The notes under the pieces were generated by a model, which saw nothing but the letters and a program-made list of their open reading frames with translations, did not search any database and was not told where the DNA came from. From positions 2,318,151-2,382,150 of the forward strand of contig NZ_JAPNJW010000002.1 of the NCBI RefSeq assembly GCF_026626745.1: a stretch of 64,000 bases of DNA. The letters run 5' to 3'. The stretch's first letter is position 1. Every line of letters begins with the position of its first letter. This document shows, piece after piece, positions 26,101-34,863 of the stretch. This DNA comes from Nannocystis sp. RBIL2. Its GTDB lineage: Bacteria; Myxococcota_A; Polyangia; Nannocystales; Nannocystaceae. Made by a program: the position numbers and the translations under genes.

Positions 26101-27319
26101 GCCCCCCGTGGGCCGCCACCACCGCGCCGTCGAGCTGGCGCGCCACGGTGGCGCAGATGTCCAAAAAGCCATCCAGCAGATCGGCGTAGGCGTCGGCGTC
26201 CAGCACCTCGGCCAGCGCCAGCGCCTCGACCAGCGAGCACGACAGCAGCGTCACCTGGCGGCGCTCGCTGGCGCGGCGGGTCCGCGGGCGCTCTGCCGGC
26301 TCCTCACCCGCGCGGCCCGGTCGCGCCAGCGCCAGCTCGAGGCCGACCAGCGCGTCGAGCAGCTCCTCCGCCGTGCCGAACCGGCGCGCCACGTCCTTGG
26401 CCAGCGCGCGGGCGGCCACCACCTCGGCCAGCTCGGGCAGCTCGGGCCGGAACGCGCGCAGGAGCGGCGCCGGGGCCTCGGACAGCACGTTCGCGCGCAC
26501 CTCCGACAGGTGGTCGCGCCAGAACGGCGAGCGCCCGCACAGCATCTCGAACAGCATCACCCCGACCGACCACAGGTCCGTGCGGCCGTCCTGGTCCTCG
26601 CCGCGCCACTGCTCCGGCGACATGTAGCGCGGCGTGCCCGACAGCGGCGACGTCTGGTGATCGACGCGCCCGGCCACCACCGACGCCAGGCCGAAGTCGA
26701 CGATCTTGGCCCGCCCGTCGCGCGTCACGAACACGTTGGCCGGCTTGAGGTCGCGGTGGACGATGCTGGCCCGGTGCGCGTGCGACAGCCCGCGGACGAT
26801 GTCGATGATCATCCCGACCACGCGGCGGGCGTCGAGCGGGCCCTCGGCCAGCACCGCGTCGAGCGGCCGGCCCTCGAGGTACTCCATCACCAGGAACGGC
26901 ACCCCGGCCGCGCTGCCGAGGTCGAACACGCGGACGATATTCTCGTGGCTGAGCCGCGCGCTGGCCCGCGCCTCGCCGCGGAACCGTTCGACCAGCTCGC
27001 GCCCGCTGTCGTCGGTCGGCGCCTGCAGGATGAACTTGATCGCCACCGGTCGGTCGAGCAGCGTGTCGCGCGCCAGGTAGACCACGCCCATGCCGCCGGC
27101 CCCGAGCCGCTCGAGCAGCTCGAAGCGCAGGCCGTCCTCGCCGCCGATCCGGTCGCCCTTCTTCGCCAGCGGCATGAACCCCGGCTTCTCGCCCGCGCCG
27201 TGGAGGATCGTCGTCTCCTCCGCGTCCGACAGCAGCTCCGCCGGCCCGCCGCTCCAGCGCGTCACCATCTGCCCGAGGAGCGTCCCTTCCAGAGCCGACG
27301 GCGCGACGGTGTCCTTCAC
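23159..27319 (-). CDS. Multidomain Ser/Thr kinase - degenerate cyclase-like - AAA ATPase - TPR signalling protein
   Basis: 1386 residues. The kinase domain (about 65-330) shows GAGGMGVVYLARD, HRDLKPANV, DFGLAS and GTPRYMSPEQ and looks active. About 355-520 is a class III nucleotide cyclase-homology region (RIGICSGSVVADK, PHEILLS) in which the first metal-binding motif is LLSCSLVEA, without the expected Asp, so catalysis is unlikely. About 550-900 is an AAA_16 ATPase with GEAGLGKSRLV (Walker A) and LLVVEDLHWSD (Walker B). The C-terminal 450 residues are TPR-like (ALGTSQMLLGEIAGCRELTEKGLALYD). This architecture is typical of myxobacterial signalling proteins. It stands alone, with arrays at its 3' end. 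Confidence 0.92.
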   Translation of the reverse strand: MKDTVAPSALEGTLLGQMVTRWSGGPAELLSDAEETTILHGAGEKPGFMPLAKKGDRIGGEDGLRFELLERLGAGGMGVVYLARDTLLDRPVAIKFILQAPTDDSGRELVERFRGEARASARLSHENIVRVFDLGSAAGVPFLVMEYLEGRPLDAVLAEGPLDARRVVGMIIDIVRGLSHAHRASIVHRDLKPANVFVTRDGRAKIVDFGLASVVAGRVDHQTSPLSGTPRYMSPEQWRGEDQDGRTDLWSVGVMLFEMLCGRSPFWRDHLSEVRANVLSEAPAPLLRAFRPELPELAEVVAARALAKDVARRFGTAEELLDALVGLELALARPGRAGEEPAERPRTRRASERRQVTLLSCSLVEALALAEVLDADAYADLLDGFLDICATVARQLDGAVVAAHGGHALVCFGWPAAHEDDAERALRAGFLIVDSVRGLAGSGGATLAARIGICSGSVVADKREHEAAPRLLGELPHVVTWLEGQAGPHEILLSGRARALVRGTIEVEARGERRPAGGGRTIEVLRALRPSRTVSRFDRAAEELTPLVGREAEIEALRGLWAQVREGRGQFVLLSGEAGLGKSRLVQTLRAYTAGEAHQRLVCQCWPHFRNSALHPLLEATMRALDIDPETAASERLARVEAALAALRVPLQETVPLFATVLAIPLNGNYTAPQLSPDLLKNRVQEALIRTVMALAAQRPTLLVVEDLHWSDQSTLELLELLVARMEDAPLMVVATSRPEFAPNWPARPHLHRLALRRLSPHQTAAMVALAARGQALPEALVEQLVARADGIPLFVEEITQTAAEVWQREGREADVRKASSALAAIPATLQELLLARLDRLQEAGREAAQLGAVLGRDFTYALLRHASDRDEDTLRTGLMQLVEAGIVRAEGSEQAARYVFRHALIQEAALGSLLRPRRQYLHQQATRAILGQFPELAELQPELLAHHFVEAGDCERAIEWLEKAGQKAVQRSANTDAVSHYSRAIALLRDRPEGDARDRKELGLQLALGAPLMSIRGYAAPEVHDTYARARELCRRAGDDAQLFPSVLGLWQFYMVGGAAEISANLGRQLVAQAETTDNRTMLMLAYRALGTSQMLLGEIAGCRELTEKGLALYDVREHGKLALRYGQDPGVTNGLYLGWVLWFLGYPDQAVARAREALALAQQIEHPLSIAFGMNYLATIHNYRGEFAAARDLADRAERVATEHKLQLWLAMCQIQRGWAQLGVGEREAGAAELAEGVAKWTRTGAKAGISFFQAAAIWGLWRAGRHDEAMRKVDEVEEFMRRSGERFFEAEVLRLRGELLLSTGMTSGTRTAEDCFRRGLEVARRQQARAWELRLALSQARLLVLRGSPGEARELVSSVYEWFTEGLETADLREARALLERLG
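25863..25882. repeat. Intragenic two-core unit of the 14-bp family
   Basis: GCCTGT (25863) and CCAGGT (25877) are 14 bp apart within the kinase gene, with spacer CCTTCGAG giving a UUCG-type apex. Weak alone. Confidence 0.35.
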
Positions 27320-27672
27320 ATCCCGCTTCTATCACGGGGGCGACGCCCTCGATCGTGCGTCATGGCCCGCGCGGTCCGCATGGGGGTACAGGACCGCATT
27401 CGCAAGCGGGCGGAACCGCCCGCATCATTCGCTCGCCACGGCAGAGACCGACGATTCGAGCGCGCCCTTGTCCTATCATTGGACCACGGATCGGCGAATC
27501 TGCGGACTGCCCGCGAATCGTCGTTCATCGCGCCGGCGACCGCCCGCTCGAGTTCGCCCCGATCCGTTCCCGCGCGCCGCCCGTCCCGGCCTGCGAGCGG
27601 CCTCTGCGGCGCTGCGGCGGCCGCTGGCGGCCCCGCTTGCCGCTCCGCCGAGGCGCGCTATCAGGACCGGTC
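27320..27672. other. 353-bp divergent intergenic region
   Basis: It lies between the start of the kinase giant and the carbonic anhydrase gene. Slightly more AT-rich than neighbours, probably promoters. No gene or repeat supported. Confidence 0.5.
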
Positions 27673-28347
27673 ATGCCAGCACCCCTCGTGACCCCGCAGC
27701 TCACCCAGCAGTCGCCGATCAAGCTCCATACCATGAAGAGCTATTACGCGCCCGAGCTGAGGCCGCTCGAGTTTCAATACACCAAGGTCGGCGGCACGCT
27801 CGTGGGCGAGGAGCTCGTGCTCGACCGGACCGGCGCCGGTTGCCACGTCGTCTTCGACGGCATGGAGTGCCCGCTGCGCAAGCTCCACTTCCACGCGCCG
27901 GGCGAGCACCGCATCGACGGCATGGTCTCCGAGCTCGAGCTGCACCTGGTGCACGAGATCCTCGAGTACCCCGACGCCTATCCGTCGGCCTATCTGGTCG
28001 TCGGCGTCATGCTCGCGACCAAGACCGACAAGGCCGGCCCGGCGCAGGCGCTCGCGCCGTGGCTGCGCGGCCACTTCGACGCCCGCGCAGTCACCCGCGC
28101 CGCGCGCGACGACCGGCAGGAGTACGAGGTCGATCCGTCGATCTACCTGCCCGAAGACCGCGCCTACTTCCGCTACGAGGGCTCGCTCACCACCGGTGAC
28201 ACCGAGGAGATCGTGACGTGGACCGTGCTGCGCGACTACAGGACGATCGAGGGGCCCGCGTCGCTGCAGCTCGACGCCGAGGGCAGCCGCCTGCTCCAGC
28301 CGCTGATGCGCCGCTACGTCCTCCGCAACTTCGCCCTGATCGCCTGA
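27673..28347 (+). CDS. Alpha-type carbonic anhydrase, apparently without signal peptide
   Basis: A 224-residue protein with the alpha-carbonic anhydrase order: QSPIKL near the N-terminus, LHFHAPGEHRIDG with Zn ligands His72 and His74, and ELHLVHE with His91. The 17-residue spacing matches bacterial (Neisseria-type) enzymes. YEGSLTTGDTEEIVTWTVL replaces the canonical SLTTPPCxE, keeping the threonines but losing the Pro-Pro pair. No signal peptide is visible from ATG 27673, though most bacterial alpha enzymes are periplasmic. Function would be CO2/bicarbonate interconversion if active. Confidence 0.88.
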   Translation: MPAPLVTPQLTQQSPIKLHTMKSYYAPELRPLEFQYTKVGGTLVGEELVLDRTGAGCHVVFDGMECPLRKLHFHAPGEHRIDGMVSELELHLVHEILEYPDAYPSAYLVVGVMLATKTDKAGPAQALAPWLRGHFDARAVTRAARDDRQEYEVDPSIYLPEDRAYFRYEGSLTTGDTEEIVTWTVLRDYRTIEGPASLQLDAEGSRLLQPLMRRYVLRNFALIA

Positions 28348-28376
28348 GCCGCCCCGCGCGGCCGCACGGCCTCCTG

Positions 28377-28406
28377 ACCCGCTCGGCGCGCCGCCGGGCG
28401 GGTTTT
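28377..28406 (+). terminator. Rho-independent terminator after the carbonic anhydrase gene
   Basis: ACCCGC (28377-28382) pairs with GCGGGT (28398-28403) around an inner GGCGCGCC palindrome, followed by TTTT ending at 28406. It is the only hairpin seen here with a T run. Confidence 0.75.
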
Positions 28407-28431
28407 CATGCGTGGGAAACAAGTCATCCAT

Positions 28432-28451
28432 GGTGCCCGCGATCGGGCACC
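28432..28451. terminator. Short perfect hairpin, GGTGCCCG-CGAT-CGGGCACC
   Basis: Eight-bp stem with loop CGAT, 26 nt after the previous terminator, not followed by T's. Could be an accessory hairpin. Confidence 0.5.
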
Positions 28452-28956
28452 CCGTCCTCCGCGGCGGCGACGACCTCGAGAGCACCCCGTGCTCCGCGAC
28501 CTCGATCCCCGGTGACAGCGGGCTCGACCGGCGCCTCGCATTCATTGCAGAATCCGCCGCGTCGCATGGATCGGTGCTGTGATTACCTCCCGGCGCGATC
28601 CGACGCATCTCGCTGCTATCACCATTGAGCAGACAGGTGCGCCCGCGCTCGGCGCCGGAGCGCCATTGAATAGGAGGATGCTCCGCGGTCGGCGCCTGAG
28701 CCTCGCCGGAAGACCTGGGCAAGCGGCTTCCTGCGCGCCTCCCCCAGGCGAAACTCCTCGCTGCGGACGCGGCGCACGGCGGGCGGAGCGCCCCGATGCG
28801 AACGTTCCGCCATTGTGCATACATCGGCGACCACGCGGTCGCCGCTGCGCGGTCCTACGAATCTATTTTCGCCTGACGTGACGCTGTCGGCCGCTGCGGA
28901 CGCTGGTGTGTCGACGCGGCCGGGTGATAGGTTGCGCGCGGGAAGGTCGGGAGACA

Positions 28957-31308
28957 ATGCGTAGACTGGGTGGCGGCAGGAATGTCATGAGTTTGGCGTG
29001 CGCGCTGGTGCTGTGGAGCGGTTGCAGCAGCGACGTGCCGGCGACGACGACCGAGTCGGCGGGCGGGAGCACCACCGAGGTCGGGACCGGCACCACTGCG
29101 CCCGATCCGACCACGGGGACGCCCACGACGGGAGCGCCGACGACGACGTCCGGCGCGACCGCCTCGGGCGACTCGACGGACGGAGACTCGACGACGGGGA
29201 TCGCCGGCGAGACGACCACCGGCGACCCGACCGAGGGGGACACCTCGGACGCGGTCTGCGGCGACGGCGTGGTCGAGGGCGACGAGGCGTGCGACGACGG
29301 CCGCGACAACGGCCCGGCCAAGCCGTGCACCGACGCCTGCGCGCTCAACACCTGCGGCGACGGCGACAAGAGCCCCATGGAGGAGTGCGACAACGGGGCG
29401 ATGAACGGGGACATGAACGGCTGCAAGGCCGACTGCACCGTCAACGTGTGCGGCGACGGGGCGGTCGGACCCGGCGAGGGCTGCGACGACGGCAACCAGA
29501 ACGACGGCGACGACTGCACCAACGCGTGCGCGGTGGCCACCTGCGGCGACGGTGCGGTGGCGCCGACCGAGGCGTGCGACGACGGCAACCAGGACAACAC
29601 CGACGAGTGCACCGCCACCTGCACGCTCCCCGCCTGCGGCGACACCTTCGTCCAGGCCGGCGAGGGCTGCGACGACGGGGCCGCCAACAGCGACAACGGC
29701 GCCTGCACCCTGAGCTGCCAGTTCAACGTGTGCGGTGACGGCGTGGTGTTCAACCTCGAGCCCGGCACCGAGGAGTGTGACCTCGGGGCCGACAACGGCC
29801 CCGGCAAGGCGTGCAACGCCACCTGCGAGCTCAACGTGTGCGGCGACGGCGACAAGGGGCCCGACGAGGACTGCGACGACGGCAACTTCGCCGGCGGCGA
29901 CGGCTGCTCGGCCACGTGCAAGCTCGAGCAGTGCGGCAACCTCATCGTCGACCCCGGCGAGGACTGCGACGACGGCATCGACAGCGACAACGACGACGGC
30001 TGCACCGACGCGTGCAAGGCCCCGACCTGCGGCGACAGCTTCGTGCAGGCCAGCCTCGGCGAGACCTGCGACCTCGGCGGCGGCAACAGCAACACCGGCG
30101 TCTGCACCCTCGGCTGCCAGACCGCCGCCTGCGGCGACGGCTTCGTCCACGCCGCGGTCGAGCAGTGCGACGACGGCGCGAACAACGGCGACACCAAGGC
30201 CTGCAAGGCGAACTGCACCTTCAACGTGTGCGGCGACGGCTTCGTCGGCCCCGGCGAGACCTGCGACGACGGCAACACCAGCAACGAGGACGGCTGCACC
30301 AACGTGTGCAAGCCGGCCAGCTGCGGCGACGGCTTCAAGCAGCCGGGCGAGGCCTGCGACCTCGGCCAGGCCAACAGCAACACCGGCGCCTGCACCCTCG
30401 CCTGCGCCCTGCCGATCTGCGGCGACACCTTCACCCAGGCGGGCGAGGAGTGCGACGACGGCAACCTGTCCAACGCCGACGCCTGCCTCGGTACCTGCAA
30501 GCTGGCCAAGTGCGGCGACACCTTCGTGCAGGCCGGGGTCGAGCAGTGCGACGACGGCAACGCGAGCAACACCGACACCTGCACCAACACCTGCAAGGCC
30601 GCCGTCTGCGGCGACACCTTCACCCAACCGGCGATCGGCGAGCAGTGCGACGACGGCAACCAGGTCACCACCGACGCCTGCACCAACACGTGCAAGTCGG
30701 CGGTCTGCGGCGACGCCATCGTGTGGGCCGGGAACGAGCAGTGCGACGACGGCAACGCGGTCAACACCGACGCCTGCGTGGCCGGCTGCAAGACCGCCAA
30801 GTGCGGCGACGGCTTCGTGCAGATGGGCACCGAGACCTGCGACGACGGCAACGTCGCCAACAACGACGGCTGCAGCGCGAGCTGCCAGGTCGAGATCTCG
30901 AAGTGCGGCAACGGGGTGATCGACCCCGGCGAGCACTGCGACACCGCCCTGCCGACGCCGGGCCCCGGGGTCGGCTGCAAGCCAGTGACGTGCCTCTACG
31001 ACTTCAGCCAGATCACCCAGCTCTACTGCAACGGCACCTGCACGTGGGCCGGCGCCCAGGACTGCGATCAGGCCGACGCCAACATCCTCTGCAAGCTCAA
31101 GACCGGCAACCCGAACAGCATCGCCACCAGCTGGACGCCGGCGACCGCGCAGCCCACGTTCGGCTTCTCGTGCCCCGGCTACGGCGGCAGCCTCGGCCCC
31201 CTGCCGGCCTACGGCGTGAACGAGAACGTGTGGTACCAGCCCTCGAGCATCCTCGCCAACCACAACGCGGGCAACATCATCCTCAACCCGGTCTGCACGA
31301 ACCCCTGA
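28957..31308 (+). CDS. Large Cys-rich DUF4215 repeat lipoprotein, 18 repeats
   Basis: The 783-residue protein has a lipoprotein-like signal ending VLWSGCS, and a Thr/Ser linker to about residue 100. It is followed by 18 units of the form CGDGxxxxGExCDDGNxxxxDxCxxxC (Myxococcus disulfide repeat, DUF4215), with variants CGN or CGDT. The final 120 residues (starting CLYDFSQITQLYCNG) form a separate, Trp-containing domain. Such proteins are elongated, disulfide-stapled surface stalks. ATG 28957 is chosen because GGGAGA lies about 4 nt upstream. The paralog at 37169 has 13 repeats and a different C-terminal domain. Confidence 0.88.
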   Translation: MRRLGGGRNVMSLACALVLWSGCSSDVPATTTESAGGSTTEVGTGTTAPDPTTGTPTTGAPTTTSGATASGDSTDGDSTTGIAGETTTGDPTEGDTSDAVCGDGVVEGDEACDDGRDNGPAKPCTDACALNTCGDGDKSPMEECDNGAMNGDMNGCKADCTVNVCGDGAVGPGEGCDDGNQNDGDDCTNACAVATCGDGAVAPTEACDDGNQDNTDECTATCTLPACGDTFVQAGEGCDDGAANSDNGACTLSCQFNVCGDGVVFNLEPGTEECDLGADNGPGKACNATCELNVCGDGDKGPDEDCDDGNFAGGDGCSATCKLEQCGNLIVDPGEDCDDGIDSDNDDGCTDACKAPTCGDSFVQASLGETCDLGGGNSNTGVCTLGCQTAACGDGFVHAAVEQCDDGANNGDTKACKANCTFNVCGDGFVGPGETCDDGNTSNEDGCTNVCKPASCGDGFKQPGEACDLGQANSNTGACTLACALPICGDTFTQAGEECDDGNLSNADACLGTCKLAKCGDTFVQAGVEQCDDGNASNTDTCTNTCKAAVCGDTFTQPAIGEQCDDGNQVTTDACTNTCKSAVCGDAIVWAGNEQCDDGNAVNTDACVAGCKTAKCGDGFVQMGTETCDDGNVANNDGCSASCQVEISKCGNGVIDPGEHCDTALPTPGPGVGCKPVTCLYDFSQITQLYCNGTCTWAGAQDCDQADANILCKLKTGNPNSIATSWTPATAQPTFGFSCPGYGGSLGPLPAYGVNENVWYQPSSILANHNAGNIILNPVCTNP

Positions 31309-31321
31309 ACCGCGGCCGCGC

Positions 31322-31346
31322 CGACGCCCTCGCCGCGAGGGCGTCG
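31322..31346 (+). terminator. Strong hairpin after the DUF4215 gene
   Basis: CGACGCCCTCG (31322-31332) pairs perfectly with CGAGGGCGTCG (31336-31346), loop CCG, 13 nt after the stop. No T-tract. Confidence 0.6.
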
Positions 31347-31538
31347 CGCGCGAGCGAGACGAGCGCGCCGCGGCTCGGGCGGTTTGCGCGTTTGAAAAAC
31401 GGATAGCCACCGCTGCGCGCGGCTGGGCACCCCGACGAGCGCTGGCGCGCCCTCGTGGGCCCAGCGGTGAAAGTCTCCGGAAATTTCGCCGGTCCGCGCT
31501 GACGCTACTGTCGCCGGGTCCTTCCCGGAGTCATCGTC

Positions 31539-33629
31539 ATGCGCAAACTTGGTTTTGGAGTGGTTCTGCCCGCGATCGCGGGCTCGTTGTGGATGGCGGC
31601 CGAGGCCTCGGCCGCGCCGACGCTGCGGGTGCAGGTCACCCAGCGCGGCGACTTCGCGCTGATCGGCAACACGCTCGGACAGAACTGCCATCCGGCAGTG
31701 CCGATGCCGGTCGTCGGCACAGTCGGGATGTGCGGGTCCAACACGGGCGACGCGGCGATCGACGTGCACTGGCGCGCCGACTCGCCGGGGCCCGACCAGG
31801 CCGAGGCCAACGCGACGGTCACAGCTGCGGACGCCCGCACCTCCGCGGTCCTGGGGCTGCCGGGGGAAGCCGTCGTCACCCACGCGTTCCTCTACTGGGC
31901 CGCCTCCATCGACGCACCCATGGCCGATGGCACAGTCACGCTCGACCGCCCGGGCGTGTTCTCCGCCGACGTCGACGGCGCGGCGAACTGCGTGACCAGC
32001 GACTTCAGCGCCTACCAGTGCAGCGCAGACGTCACGAGCCTGGTCCAGACCCACGGCCCCGGGTCCTACCGCCTCGGCGGGGTCGACACCTCGACGCTCG
32101 CGAATGTCCCCAGCGAGGGGCTGTTCGCCGGCTGGTGGATGGTCGTCCTCTACCAGGACCCGGGCGAGCCGGTCCGCAACCTCGCGGTGTTCGACGGGTT
32201 CGACCTGGTGGCCGCCAATATGTCGCTCGACATCCCTCTCGCGGGGTTCTTGGTCCCCGACGGCGGCATCGAGGGCAAGCTGGGCCTGGTCGCGTTCGAA
32301 GGCGACACGGGCCTCGGGGGCGACAGGTTCACCTTCAACGGCGGCCAGCCGATCGGCAACGCGCTCAACCCGGACACCAATTTCTTCAACAGCACGCGCT
32401 CGCACCTCGGCAGCGCGCTGTCGGTCGCCGGCGACCTCCCGCAGCTGACGGGCGAGCCACACTCGATGTCGGGCATCGACCTCGACACCGTCGACGTCAC
32501 CGACAAGCTCACTGCGGGGCAGACCGAGGCGATGCTGAAGGTGAGCACCACCGGCGACCAGTTCTTCCTGTCGGGCTACATCACCTCGATCTCCGACCTC
32601 CGGCCCGACTTCACGACGTCGATCAAGTCGGCCGTCGACGTGAACGGCGGCATGCTCGTGCCCGGCGACGAGGTCGAGTATACGATCGAGGTGACGAACA
32701 CCGGCAGCGACACCGCGATCGAGGTCGTCCTCACCGACCCGCTGCCGGCCGGGGTGATCTACGTGCCGGGCTCGCTCGAGATCACCGCGGGCGCGAACGC
32801 CGGCGCCAAGACCGACGACGCGAGCGACGACCAGGGCGAGTACGACATGAACAGCAACACGATCGTCGTCCGCCTCGGCACGAACGCCAGCGACTCCGCC
32901 GGCGGGACCCTCGACATGGGCGCGTCCTCGACGGTGAAGTTCCGCGTGGCCGTCGCCGCCGACAGTGCCGGGCAGATCGACAACCAGGCCGTGGTCAACT
33001 CGGCCGGCATGCTCGGCGCCGCGGCGACTGACACACCGACCGGCGACGGCAACTTCCCGGGCGCGCCGACGTCCGTGTTCGTCGCGGCGTGCGAGACCGA
33101 CGCGCAGTGCACCGATCCGAACCTGCCCCACTGCGACGCCGCGAGCGAGCCCAGCGCGTGCGTCGAGTGCCTCGAGGACGGCGACTGCACCGCCGGCTCG
33201 GCCTGCGACCCCGCGACCCACACCTGCAAATGCGCGCCCTCCGGCGAAGAGGTGTGCGACGACGGCATCGACAACGACTGCGACGACGCGATCGACGAGG
33301 AGTGCGAGTCCGACACGACGACCGGCGAGACGTCGACCGGCGGCGACACCCTGACCGGCGACATCCCGACCAGCTCGGCCTCCGGCGGTGACTCGGCCTC
33401 CGGCGGCGACTCGGCCTCCGGCGGCGACACGTCGACCGGAGGCGACGGCCCGACCGGCGGCCCCGGCAGCGACGGATCGAGCGGAGCCGCGGGCGACACC
33501 GACAGTACGGGCACGGACCCGAGCGGTGTCGGCGAGGGCGGCTGCGGCTGCGACACCCGCAGCCATGACGCGGGGGGCCTGCTGCTGCTCGGCATCGCCG
33601 GCCTCGCGGCCAGGCGCCGCCGCCGGTGA
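31539..33629 (+). CDS. Exported adhesin-like protein with DUF11-type domain, Cys-rich region and MYXO-CTERM tail
   Basis: 696 residues with a signal peptide (GSLWMAAEASAAP). The first 350 residues include THAFLYWAAS and GLFAGWWMVVLYQDP, matching a domain family of putative surface adhesins. About 370-480 is a DUF11/repeat domain (VDVNGGMLVPGDEVEYTIEVTNTGSDTA). Around 500-570 is a Cys-rich section (CETDAQCTDPNLPHCD; CDDGIDNDCDDAIDEEC, a mucin- or EGF-like motif). A Ser/Gly/Thr/Asp linker follows, then GCGCDTRSHDAGGLLLLGIAGLAARRRRR-type tail, a MYXO-CTERM sorting signal; only its key elements are listed. Probably anchored to the outer membrane. Confidence 0.88.
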   Translation: MRKLGFGVVLPAIAGSLWMAAEASAAPTLRVQVTQRGDFALIGNTLGQNCHPAVPMPVVGTVGMCGSNTGDAAIDVHWRADSPGPDQAEANATVTAADARTSAVLGLPGEAVVTHAFLYWAASIDAPMADGTVTLDRPGVFSADVDGAANCVTSDFSAYQCSADVTSLVQTHGPGSYRLGGVDTSTLANVPSEGLFAGWWMVVLYQDPGEPVRNLAVFDGFDLVAANMSLDIPLAGFLVPDGGIEGKLGLVAFEGDTGLGGDRFTFNGGQPIGNALNPDTNFFNSTRSHLGSALSVAGDLPQLTGEPHSMSGIDLDTVDVTDKLTAGQTEAMLKVSTTGDQFFLSGYITSISDLRPDFTTSIKSAVDVNGGMLVPGDEVEYTIEVTNTGSDTAIEVVLTDPLPAGVIYVPGSLEITAGANAGAKTDDASDDQGEYDMNSNTIVVRLGTNASDSAGGTLDMGASSTVKFRVAVAADSAGQIDNQAVVNSAGMLGAAATDTPTGDGNFPGAPTSVFVAACETDAQCTDPNLPHCDAASEPSACVECLEDGDCTAGSACDPATHTCKCAPSGEEVCDDGIDNDCDDAIDEECESDTTTGETSTGGDTLTGDIPTSSASGGDSASGGDSASGGDTSTGGDGPTGGPGSDGSSGAAGDTDSTGTDPSGVGEGGCGCDTRSHDAGGLLLLGIAGLAARRRRR

Positions 33630-33805
33630 TCCGGGCGGCGCGTCGGCTCAGCGCTCCGGACGGCGAACAGCTGCTCACCGTTCGTCGTCGGCCGTCTCGC
33701 GTCGAGCCGCGTTGGTTTGCACGAATAGAACTCCGATGACCGCGGATGCCCATCGCTGGGCACCCCCGACAGTCGCCCAGCGACATGCGGCGGAAGACGC
33801 CACGC

Positions 33806-34858
33806 TCAGCGGCTCGCGCGTTCGGCCTGCTCCTGCAAGCAATGCCGGAGCCCGGCGCGCAGGTCACGGAATGCGCGCAGGACACCGAATTCGACGCCGA
33901 GCCCGGCCAACGTGTCGGCGACCCCGGGGCGCACACCCGTGAGCATGCATCGGGCGCCGAGCAGCGAGGCGGCCCGGGTCACCCGGAGGATGTGATCCGC
34001 GGCCGCCGCGTCGAGCGCGTCGACGCCGGTGACGTCGAGGATGACGCTCCGAGCGCGAGTGGCGACCAGCCGCGTCAGCAGGCCCTCCATCATGTTCTCG
34101 GCGCGATGCGGATCGATCTCGCCGATGATCGGGAGCACGAGGATGCCGTCCCAGAGCTCGAGGACCGGGGTCGAGAGCCGGCGGATCGTCTCGGCCTGGG
34201 CGGTGATGGTCGCCAGACGCTGCTCGAGCTCCTCGCGCTGGCGCGCCAGCGTCTCGTGCATCTGCTGCACGCGCTCGTGCTGCGCCAGCGTCTGCATCAG
34301 CAACACGTTGCGCAGCACCGTCTCGAGGTGGCGGGCGACCCACTGGAATTGCTCGACGTCCGCCTCGATGAAGGGCACCCGGAAGCGCGCGGCTCGGGCG
34401 TCGAAGCCGGCGAGCGCGAGCAGCTGGAGGTCGGGACGCGGGCCGATCGTGCACCACAGAAACCGCTCGAGCCGCAGCGCGCCGGCGAGGGCGGCGAGCG
34501 GCCCCTCGGGCGCGTTGAGCAGCCCGCCCCGACGGGCCCGCAGCTCGGCGACCAACCCGGGGCCCGCGATCGCGGCCGGCGGCTCTCCGAGGTGCGAAGG
34601 CCAGGACAGCGCCTCCACCGCGTCGTCGCCGATCCTCAGCACCACCGCGGCCTGAAAATCGAGCTCGTCGAGGAGGAGCCCGCACCACCGATCGCAAGTC
34701 GATTGCAGGTTGGCCTGCGCGTCGACGTCGTTCTCCAGCGCGTGAAACGTGCTCCACCACGACAGCGCCCGCTCGTGCTGGCGCCGCAACGCGTTGAGCT
34801 CCGCCTCCCGCTGGGCGAGCAGCTGCGATTGCTTGCGCAGGAGATCCTCGTCGGACAT
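33806..34858 (-). CDS. Sensor-coiled coil-STAS protein, RsbR/stressosome-like
   Basis: 350 residues. A coiled coil (MSDEDLLRKQSQLLAQREAEL) leads to a GAF-like sensor (about 45-195), a second coiled coil (HERVQQMHETLARQREELEQR), and a STAS domain in which LPIIGEIDPHRAENMMEGL and ARSVILDVTGVDALDA resemble RsbR. The Thr in DVTG is the candidate phosphosite; the upstream site equivalent to RsbR Thr171 is not Thr. The gene starts 5 nt after the FIST gene stop, so the two are an operon. Confidence 0.87.
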   Translation of the reverse strand: MSDEDLLRKQSQLLAQREAELNALRRQHERALSWWSTFHALENDVDAQANLQSTCDRWCGLLLDELDFQAAVVLRIGDDAVEALSWPSHLGEPPAAIAGPGLVAELRARRGGLLNAPEGPLAALAGALRLERFLWCTIGPRPDLQLLALAGFDARAARFRVPFIEADVEQFQWVARHLETVLRNVLLMQTLAQHERVQQMHETLARQREELEQRLATITAQAETIRRLSTPVLELWDGILVLPIIGEIDPHRAENMMEGLLTRLVATRARSVILDVTGVDALDAAAADHILRVTRAASLLGARCMLTGVRPGVADTLAGLGVEFGVLRAFRDLRAGLRHCLQEQAERASR

Positions 34859-34863
34859 CGGCC

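Larger units (their letters stand above)
28348..28956. other. 609-bp intergenic region with two hairpins
   Basis: Beyond a terminator at 28377-28406 and a second hairpin at 28432-28451, no gene, RNA or repeat was recognised in the remaining 500 bp. Short frames present here are not supported by homology or codon bias. Confidence 0.55.

Noticed and set aside
23114..27691. 1525-residue open frame antisense to the kinase giant
   Set aside because: His/Arg/Gln/Leu-rich composition with no domain; the opposite strand encodes clear kinase, AAA and TPR motifs. Typical shadow of a GC-rich gene.
28855..31410. 851-residue minus-strand frame and others across the DUF4215 gene
   Set aside because: Antisense of the Cys-rich repeats gives artefactual Val/Ala repeats.
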